The translations under genes were made by a program, and so were the position numbers. Shown here one piece after another: positions 56,427-64,000 of a stretch of DNA of 64,000 nucleotides. The notes below the pieces were generated by a model. It was not told the origin of the DNA and made no database searches. It saw nothing but the letters and a program-made list of their open reading frames with translations. The DNA lies in contig OX155965.1 of assembly GCA_944548615.1 (NCBI GenBank), forward strand, positions 19,627,101-19,691,100, written 5' to 3'. This stretch comes from Micropterix aruncella. Lineage: Eukaryota > Arthropoda > Insecta > Lepidoptera > Micropterigidae. Position 1 is the first letter of the stretch. Every line of letters starts with the position of its first letter.

Positions 56427-57006
56427 GGGCTCGATTGCGTTTCTTCGTGAACTAAAATCGGAAATTAGTCCATGTGAACGAGACAGGGCAATACGCTAGA
56501 GCGGAGTGTAAGATGAGTATGAGTCAACCAAATCTGGTTGCGAAACAATTATCCGTTGAGTACGAGTCGACCAAATCTGGTCGCGCGTTTTTTTCACTTC
56601 TTTGACGTTCTCATATTTATTCATAATTATCTAATTGTTTTATAAAATGATATTTCAATATGCTATATTCGAATGCAATCATTGTGCAATCATTGTGCAG
56701 TTGTTCTTTTTATGATTGGTGTAGTAGTTTCGTAGTTATAGCACTTTAAGTCGATGTCGCCGAAAATCCTGCAAAAGAGACAGATACATCCATGAAAATA
56801 CCCATTTACTCCAAGGGTTAAAACTGCGCGCCAAGGTCAAATCTTACACCGCACGAAATATGCTCGAATTTATTCGGAAGAGTATAAGTTCAACAGGTAG
56901 TATTTATCGACGATCGTTCGTTTCATATTCCGCTCTAACGTATCGCTCTGTCTCGTTCGCTTGGACTAATTTTAGTTTTAGTTCACAAAGTAACGCAATC
57001 GGGCCC
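56427..57006. mobile_element. MITE family E, longest copy
   Basis: GGGCTCGATTGCGTTTCTTC (56427) and the complement of the other end (GGGCCCGATTGCGTTACTTT) are inverted ends about 45 bp long. AAT lies on both sides, a possible 3 bp target duplication. The GGGCC-type end and 3 bp site recall PIF/Harbinger MITEs (inference). It contains two 28 bp direct repeats, about 56515-56542 and 56558-56585 (GAGTA-GAGTC-ACCAAATC), not seen in the copy at 38.6 kb. Confidence 0.75.
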
Positions 57007-57636
57007 AATATAGATTTGTGCTGAACTTACCGCCCCTACACATTCACTTGAAACAGGTGGCGAAAGCCAGCATATATAGGCTGTCTGCCCGGGAGAGGGT
57101 AAACGTGATCTCACAAGCACTAAGATTAGTAATTTTGACTCAGTCAGTGAAACTCCAACCCTCAACATGGTATCAGACACCATGCGTCCACTCCTAAACT
57201 TTGGAAAACTTTTTACAGTGGAACTGCCGCCCAGAGACAACTGGCTAAAAAGCCAACTGCACTGGAAGGCCGGTAGCCTTAAATGGTATACTAATAGCTG
57301 CGGTGTATATGGAGAGCGACCAAACTTCAAAAGAAGTATAAAATTAGGGAAATACGCCTAAATATTCCAAGCGGAGGTATACGCCATTATTGAATGTGCG
57401 GATATCAACCTCCATAAGAACTATGCCAACCACCGTATCTATATCCACTCGCATAGCAAGGCAGCTCTTATGGCACTAGCCTCGAAGACTATTAATTCAA
57501 TGCTAGTGCAAAACTGCGTATCACTACTGAATTTCCTGGGCGAAAAGAACAGGGTAATTCTAAGATGGGTTCCCGGCCATGCAGGAATCGAGGGAAATGA
57601 AAAAGCCGACGAACTTGCTAAGACGAGAGCAAAGGG
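57007..57636 (+). pseudogene. LINE ORF2 with RNase H domain, 5' part
   Basis: Frames in order read LLNFGKLFTVELPPRDNWLK, then LKWYTNSCGVYGER. That is the RNase H start, normally YTDGS, here TNS, so the first acidic residue is lost. FQAEVYAIIECADINL (the Glu of AE-YAI) follows, then YIHSHSKAALMALAS (normally SDSQAA, here SHS), then RVILRWVPGHAGIEGNEKAD (the final His and Asp kept). Stops and a frame change near 57360 break it. This arrangement, RT followed by RNase H, fits R1/LOA/I-type LINEs. The frame is cut at 57636 by a foreign insertion and resumes at 58213. Confidence 0.85.
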
Positions 57637-58041
57637 AACGTTATTTTATTTTATTTTATTTTATTTGGTACCCAAATAGAATATTGACAACAGTGACATA
57701 TATACTACAGTTACATGACTACATCAATATCCTTTTTATATGAGTACACAATTAGCACAATGCATGAACAATGGTTGTTTTTTTTATTATATAAAAAAAG
57801 GAAAAAAAAACTAAAAAAATACCAGAATTACAGTATTTTGAAGAGGGTCGCTTTGAAGGAGCATAAACTATCATGAAATATATCGATGCGATTGTCAAGA
57901 TGAAAATTGTTATATACGGCCCTGAACCTTGCTCTGGCGTACCAAAAAGCCTTGGAAAACTAATGCTTAAACAACTATGTTTAGAACAATCCGTCAACCA
58001 CTAGAACAACACGCCAGGGTTGAATCAATCCAAAGCGCTAA
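57637..58041 (-). mobile_element. Nested LINE 3' end with (AAAAT)n tail
   Basis: The minus strand ends in about five AAAAT units (seen as TTATTTTATTTTATTTTATT at 57642). The upstream part is AT-rich with a possible degraded ORF end (57990-57840). Inserted inside the RNase H LINE. The far boundary is uncertain. Confidence 0.55.
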
Positions 58042-58045
58042 TTAA

Positions 58046-58208
58046 AGGGGCACATTACCGGACGCGTCCGTCAGCCGCGGCTTATGGCCGCGATCTGTGT
58101 AATGAATTTCTTTTGAGCCGTGGACATTATCGGACGTCGGTCGCGGACGCCTGTGCATACGTTCGTAAGCCGCGGCTTACGGACGCGTCCGATAATGTGT
58201 TTGCCCCT
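58046..58208. mobile_element. 163 bp TIR MITE
   Basis: Inverted ends of about 38 bp: AGGGGCA--CATTACCGGACG and its complement from GGACGCGTCCGATAATGTG...TGCCCCT, with matching CCGCGGCTTA blocks inside. TTAA (58042-58045) on the left and TGAA (58209-58212) on the right suggest an eroded TTAA target, as for piggyBac-type elements. G+C-rich. No gene. Confidence 0.75.
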
Positions 58209-58212
58209 TGAA

Positions 58213-58600
58213 GCTTACGACCCTAAGACGGGCCACGAGGCATAATGGCTAAATAGGAACAATCTACGCATACTAGTGAGGGCGCTCACGGGGCATTGTG
58301 GCCTTAACAAACACATGTACCACCTCAAGCTTCAAGATACAAAAATGTGGAGGTTCTGCCAAGGGGCCGAGGAAACTCCCCTTCACCTCATGTGCGAGTG
58401 TGGCCGCTGATGCACAAAAGATACACCCACTTGGGTGGTCATTACCTCCAACCTGAGGAGGTAAAACAATCTGGCGCCAAAAGCCTGTTGCGGTTCTTAA
58501 ATTACACGAGGCTTAGCGCAGAACTATAGTAGGTGGCGAACACAATAGATCAGCAATGGTCGCAAAGTCACAAGGTTCATAAATACCTTAGGAAAGCCCC
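58213..58600 (+). pseudogene. LINE ORF2 with RNase H domain, 3' part
   Basis: Frames give LTGHCGLNKHMYHLKLQDTK, MWRFCQGAEETPLHLMCECG (zinc-knuckle-like Cys/His block of R1/LOA-type LINEs after RNase H, with the first Cys changed to Trp), then HKRYTHLGGHYLQPEEVKQ, then LLRFLNYTRLSAEL and a stop at about 58529. It continues the protein interrupted at 57636. One frame change lies near 58410. Confidence 0.8.
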
Positions 58601-58620
58601 ACACAACAAAAAAATAAAAT

Positions 58621-59195
58621 ACGTGTGGCACTCGAGGACTGCCGCGGTTTAAGCTATTGCATAGCATTTGTAACAACTTATGCAATTATAATTATTTATT
58701 TATTTTATTGTTTCTGATTTCAGATAACTGCGCTCTATCGGAAAACGTTGAAATGCTACCGCAGCCGCAAATGATTCGGAATAATTTAAACGTCTTCCGA
58801 TAGAGCGCCGCGCACGAATTTTTTATTCGATAAAGCAAAAAAAACGGATTATTCGAAAAAAATCGTAGATAAAAAGATAGATAATTAAATTATCTTTAAA
58901 ATGGTGCAGGTTTCATAATAATACGCCAGATAGTATTTCCGTAGTAGTCGTTTTTGTGTTCGGTTAGACCTAATTTCACAAATTAATTACACTATGTAAT
59001 ATAAACAAAGTCTAATAAATATTCAAAGCTAAGAATATTAGGAAAATGTTCTTGTTTAACATATATTTTTTTCGAATCGTAAGCAGTACTCGTTTAGACG
59101 TAATTATCAGTTTAAAATCATTAATTTTCGTCAAGAAATTTCTTTATTCGGTCGCCGCGCTGCTAGGCCCGCGATAAAAGCTATGCAATAGCTTA
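58621..59195 (-). mobile_element. Inverted-repeat element H, copy 2
   Basis: The complement aligns end to end with 40876-41476 at high identity, from ACGTGTGGCACTCGAGGACT to 'aagctattgcatagcttttatcgcggg'. In the central hairpin one arm has lost ATTATTCCGAATCATTT-type sequence (near 58753), so the hairpin is asymmetric here. Confidence 0.8.
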
Positions 59196-59442
59196 AAAAT
59201 ATTAAGAGCTATGATTTACACATTATTCAATTTTGATTTTATTTCGGGATAGGATGCTGTATTGGCGTGTTTAGAGTGGCATCTATAGTGGGCAGCCATA
59301 CTCACATACCACGGTCGCCGTCATATTGAACATAAGAGAATATCAATGTTTTCAACTATAAATGCCATTTATACGTTGCGTTTCGTTGTGAAATCCTAGA
59401 TGCCAAAACGTAGAACAACATTAGTAATGTAATACTCTATAT
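59196..59442. other. Spacer
   Basis: No feature recognised. Confidence 0.45.
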
Positions 59443-59820
59443 CGGTGACTTTCAATCAGTGGGTCGCGACCCCCTGGGGGTCGCGACTCCCGGGGGGTCG
59501 CAGGATATCTAAAAATTAAAATCGAAGACAGTACAAAACCTTTATTTATGTAATATGCAAACATTTACAGCTTCGAAAGAGAAATATATTTCTTATGGGT
59601 TTTTATATTGCTTTTACAATGATTTATGTTGATCTAAGATGGTTAGGTACAGCTTCGAAAACAGTTTAAATTAATGTGGTTTTCGCTTCTTTTTTTTAAT
59701 CTCTATTTATTGGATGCTTACATCTGTGGAAGGGAAAACAATTTAAGTGGGGTCGCGTAAGAGTATTATTTTTATACCAAAATGGCGGTTGCGATGTAAA
59801 AAAAATTGAAAAACACTGCC
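59443..59820. mobile_element. hAT-like MITE
   Basis: The left end CGGTGACTTTCAATCAGTGG and the complement of the right end (GGCAGTGTTTTTCAATTTTT) resemble the CAGTGnTTTTCAA termini of hAT MITEs. The left part is GC-rich (GGGTCGCGACCCCC), which is frequent in these. CTCTATAT and CTAAATAG flank it, a weak 8 bp duplication (5 of 8). The right end is tandemly repeated at 59847-59882 (GGTTGCGATGTAAAAAAA, ACACTGCC). Confidence 0.6.
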
Positions 59821-59893
59821 CTAAATAGGCAATGGTTACAAGTTCGCGGGTTGCGATGTAAAAAAAAATAAAAACACTGCCTAATATAGTTAA

Positions 59894-60522
59894 TGGGGGT
59901 TAATGGGCCCTTGATGAGTTAGCCACGAAGACCCATTCTGTTCATGGTTGGTCACACTCACGGGTCAACACCTATCCGACGGCCTCCACGCATGAAGTGC
60001 GAGCCTGGGTAGGACTCTGGCCCTATGGTCAGTTTCCCCTGGGAATCAACCTTCTGGAGCTCCTGGACGGTCTGCGCACCGTGCGGCATAAGCCAATCGA
60101 TTGCGCACTCTGACTAACAGTCGGGGGAGTCTGGAAGCAGTACTGTTTCCTATAGAGCGGGGGTGATTGCGGACCTTACGGCTACTGCTCTTGAAACGAC
60201 CATCGGCTACCCGATCCTGAGTGAACAGCCGGGCAAAGATGCCGTGGTTCGCGATAGATTCGGTGTACACCGTTTCATCGCTTTGTAAAGGAGAGGACCG
60301 CGCAAGCGACCTCGAACTCGTAACCAATCGAAAGACTGGAGTAATCTGGTCGCAATTGGAAGTAAGGGCGTGAGTGTAAGCCCGCTGGGTGACACTCCTG
60401 GCTATCTCGCGGTTAAGGCGTTGGCCTCTTACGGATTTGTGGCGGAGCTAGACGGTGGACTGTTTTTGTCGTAAGTCTTCTGCGCTCACTCCAGGGAGAT
60501 AGAACGACTAATCGTTAAAACG
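59894..60522 (+). mobile_element. GC-rich family C, near full-length unit
   Basis: It runs from GGGGGTTAATGGGCCC through 'cacgaagaccca', 'ggtcacactcacgggtcaacacctatcc-gacgg', 'ctggacggtctgcgcaccgtgcggc', 'aagccaatcgattg', 'gaccgcgcaagcgacctcgaa' and 'gcaattggaagtaagggcgtgagt', to 'gagatagaacgactaatcgttaaaacg'. It has the same extent as 36032-36660. Non-coding. Confidence 0.8.
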
Positions 60523-61139
60523 AAAGTACTGCGACAAAGCCAGAGTAAAAGAGAAAAAGATGAACAAAACGGCAACAACCTGTTTCTCGCTCGCTCCCCC
60601 GCAGAAGTGATTGATGTTTCGCGTGACATATTCTGATTACATTCGACTTTTGAAACACCGCGTATGCGGCACGATTCCATATTTGTCACGGGATTCGAGC
60701 GCAGAAATAAGGCATCCGCTTCGCAGGGGGCGAGATTGAATTATTGGGGGTGTTCCGAAAATGTCTCGTGGCCAACTTCCCATCGCGCTGTCGCGCCATC
60801 CACGCTGGAAATGAGAGCTTTAACCATCCGCGCAAATAAAATCAACGTCGACGACACGAAATTCTCCCTGTCATCGGCAGGAAGCACGAGGACCCGCCCC
60901 CCCGCGAAATATGCTTTTATTCGGGGTTTTATTTGGCTATGAATAAATTCGCGCTGTTTTCTCTTTAAATAAATATGAGCAATGGGTGTAAAGATACGCA
61001 TACGCGCGTTATTAGTGCCATTCATGGATCAGGTACAAAATATACTATAATCTTATCTCCCCTTTCGGAAATCTGAACAGCCTTCCGTTACCCGTTCATT
61101 TTCATAAATAGAAATGGCCTTTCATAAACAGAAAAGTAC
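60523..61139. other. G+C-richer, apparently unique segment
   Basis: 60540-60960 has clearly higher G+C than the surroundings, is open for about 90 codons on both strands and matches nothing else in the window. No protein family is recognised. It could be single-copy host DNA, possibly regulatory. Confidence 0.4.
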
Positions 61140-61537
61140 GCAGACAGCAAATAAAAACTACAATAGCTGGAGAAGATTTAAATTTAGCGATACCTCAGAT
61201 GAGAACGACATTCGAACAAAGGCAGGATTGGTCCATTGCATCCCGAATGTACAATAAACTCGAACAACCTGTTAAAATATTAGATAATATTGCTACTTTC
61301 AAAACGCACGATACAAGGAATAAATCACCTTATATCCATTCATCGCACGCTGCCACTTCAGAGTTCCAACGTACAACGATGTATAGAAGCGTATTTTTTT
61401 ATAATAAGCTGCCACAAAATTTGAAGGATATTAATAATTATATTGAGTTTAGAAAACGAACGAAACAATATTTGTTATCCAAATGTTTGTGCAATTTGAG
61501 TGAGTTTTTCCTTATGGATTTATGTTATTTTATTTAA
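61140..61537 (+). pseudogene. LINE ORF C-terminus
   Basis: The open frame 61199-61537 includes KTHDTRNKSPYIHSSHAATS, EFQRTTMYRSVFFYNKLPQN, LKDINNYIEFRKRTKQYLLS and a stop. The 'G---YN-LP--L-----FK--LK-YL' layout is the common C-terminus of several insect LINE families. It is 5' truncated. The AT-rich DNA after the stop could be its 3' UTR. Confidence 0.6.
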
Positions 61538-62765
61538 TTGTTACATTTGAATGCTTTATTTAAGATTTGTATTTTCTACACACAAACTTGTTTTTTGAAA
61601 ATAAATATGATTTTATTTGGATTATAAATAATAAACGACTTATTTTTATCTTTATTCTTTCTATATTGACTATTACATAACTGCGATTTTTTATTCTGAC
61701 TATTGGCGATTGACTATTAGTATAATAACTTGTAAACATTTGTATTTTTTTTAATACCATTTTTATTTTTGTCTATGATTTGTAAAATTATGAAATAAAT
61801 CTGATCATTAGTACATGTACAATAGTACGATATCACGATAATAAAAATTATAATTTGTGAAATTGTTTGTTTATTATATATAACCTAGAAATATATAACC
61901 TAGAATATCTGCGCTTGAATGTTCAACCTTCTTGTATGTATAAACCTTCTCTTGTATTAAACACATTTGTTAGACTAATTCCTTTGTCAGATTAAAAAAA
62001 ACTTTTAAAATTTTAATCAAATGCGTCAGTTTGCGCGTCAACCATCGATATGTGATCCCCTAGATGTTTCACACTCGAAAATGACCACTTCAAAACCTTT
62101 ACTGAAAGCCGGCCAGTAGTAGTTTGGTCGCAGTCCGCTGGCAGACAGCCGACCGTTTCTGGTGTGAAAGCTGCCTGGCAGCATATTGGTGCGCTATTCT
62201 CTCGCATACTGTTTAATTTATTGCTCTCCCTGTCACATGATTTACGAGCAAAAGGTATGGAGCCAACTTATTTGTATCTGAGGGCATATCTAGCTAATAT
62301 ATCGATGGGGTCAACAAACAAAATATAACACAGCACAGCCAGATACAGACCTTCTAGTTCTAGTTAGTTGTGCGATTTCGCATCATTTCGGATATGCTAG
62401 CATATTTATATGCATAGAGCTATGTTTTTTCGCTATACTAATGTGTATATTTAACGATTCTGCATGTATAACAGTATGCATGTCCTTGTCTTTTTTGTAC
62501 ATTACTTTATAAAATAAATAATTAATACATTTTATGCAGTAATATCTTATTCCTTATAATGTAGTAATATACATATTCGAGTAGTAATTTTAATTAATTT
62601 TGTATTCTGGTTTATATTCATATCCGAGTAGTAATGTTGGTTAATTTTGATTACCAAGTGTAGAACCTTCTATCGACTGGTTAAATAAATAAAAAAATAG
62701 AATTGAGGCGTTCTGAAACAAAGAAATTCTGACAATTTTAGTTTAATCAGTTTAAAATTATATAT
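61538..62765. other. Gene-free region
   Basis: AT-rich with many AATAAA. A G+C-richer patch at 62020-62230 is unrecognised. Confidence 0.5.
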
Positions 62766-63289
<524 letters not shown>

Positions 63290-63299
63290 GCTAATATAA

Positions 63300-63602
63300 C
63301 CACTGTTATTATTTTAAATAATATTTAATATTTAATAGGTATTGAATATATTGTATATTTTTTTAAAAACTACATAATATTACTTTCTTACTAATCCCTA
63401 CAAATAAACTTTATTTTTAATATGACAGCTGGCAATCTAAAATAAGTCGTAAATCGCATAGATAGGTACAGGGTAAGCCTAGTTAGAATTGTGACGTACT
63501 TCGGATTGTAGGGGATTAGGAATCAATTTGTCTTTTTATGTTGATATATTATTTTTTCTAGTCTATCTAGAAGTATGAAATAATTAATAAATAAAAATAA
63601 AA
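63300..63602 (+). repeat. LINE-type 3' UTR, copy 2
   Basis: Partner of 50530-50840. It ends in AATTAATAAATAAAAATAAA. Confidence 0.65.
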
Positions 63603-64000
63603 TGATGCCGATGTTCGGCCACCAAATCTCTCAAGAGAGCTTTCTTGTTATATTTAAGGGCGCTCGAACGATTCCACTCAACTTGGGCTACGATGCCAGC
63701 TCGTCTTATTGGTCGGCGCAACTCTTGGAGCAGATCCATCTGTTAGCTTCCTTGAAGAGTTGTGTAAGCAGCAGTGTCCCTCGGACGGACCTTGGGCGGA
63801 CTTCACTCTTCGCAGTTGTAATGATCGTTGAATCTGATGAACGACCGGTAATGTCGGGAAACGTATGTTTCTTACGAAAGCGGGCTAGATGTTGACCTGT
63901 TGTCGTTTATCATTTGAAATGACCTTGAGACACATTTTATCTTAAAACTTCGTTTACTCAGGAAATACACATTCTAAACTTCAAAAAAATATTGAACAAA
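63603..64000. other. Unrecognised segment to window end
   Basis: Open on the plus strand for 98 codons (63602-63895), with G+C above the local mean. The translation resembles no family I know. Confidence 0.35.

Overview
This is eukaryotic, animal, AT-rich genomic DNA. The mix of repeats points to an insect, most likely a moth or butterfly: Penelope-like elements, RTE/Jockey-type LINE pieces, TTAA-flanked piggyBac-type MITEs, hAT-type MITEs, a tRNA-headed SINE, a 5S-headed retroposon and a Helitron-like repeat. The lepidopteran assignment rests on recognising repeat families and is an inference. No bacterial, organellar or CRISPR features are present.

The window is almost entirely intergenic or intronic and works as a graveyard of mobile elements. 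The only host coding sequence I can defend is one internal exon of a neuroglobin-like globin gene at 15038-15269 (+). It has a splice acceptor and donor, the distal and proximal haem histidines and a CD1 phenylalanine. Its other exons were not found here.

The most interesting object is at 4519-8959. It is a 4.4 kb DNA transposon bounded by matching inverted termini and a probable ATAT target duplication. A short motif is repeated many times inside both ends. It carries one minus-strand gene (7848-5527) for a protein with a Lys/Arg- and Ser-rich N-terminus, a Cys-rich middle and a C-terminal RNase H-fold DDE-like domain. The family resembles the 'DUF7869' proteins, which are common in insects but usually left unannotated. 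The gene is broken by two frameshifts and one stop, yet its ends are well preserved.

Layout: 1-4.5 kb, a Penelope 3' end, a piggyBac-type MITE with an RTE fragment nested in it, a decayed LINE and a hairpin. 4.5-9 kb, the DDE-like transposon. 9-15 kb, dispersed repeats. 15 kb, the globin exon. 16-34 kb, LINE tails, SINE, minisatellites, a C-rich block, the 5S-headed element and a Helitron-like repeat. 35-38 kb, a GC-rich terminal-repeat family, including a foldback with arms of about 235 bp. 38-48 kb, dispersed MITEs, a LINE reverse transcriptase fused to a Penelope tail, and an RTE insertion with a 16 bp target duplication. 48.9-50.4 kb, two Penelope-like copies head to head. 51-60 kb, hAT-like MITEs, a 119 bp minisatellite, and a LINE with an RNase H domain interrupted by nested insertions. 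60-64 kb, a LINE C-terminus, a candidate solo LTR and a 306 bp (TA)n tract.

The genes do not form a pathway. Relations between features are those of nesting, duplication and inverted pairing of mobile elements. All homology statements come from reading translations and comparing segments by eye. No database search was run.
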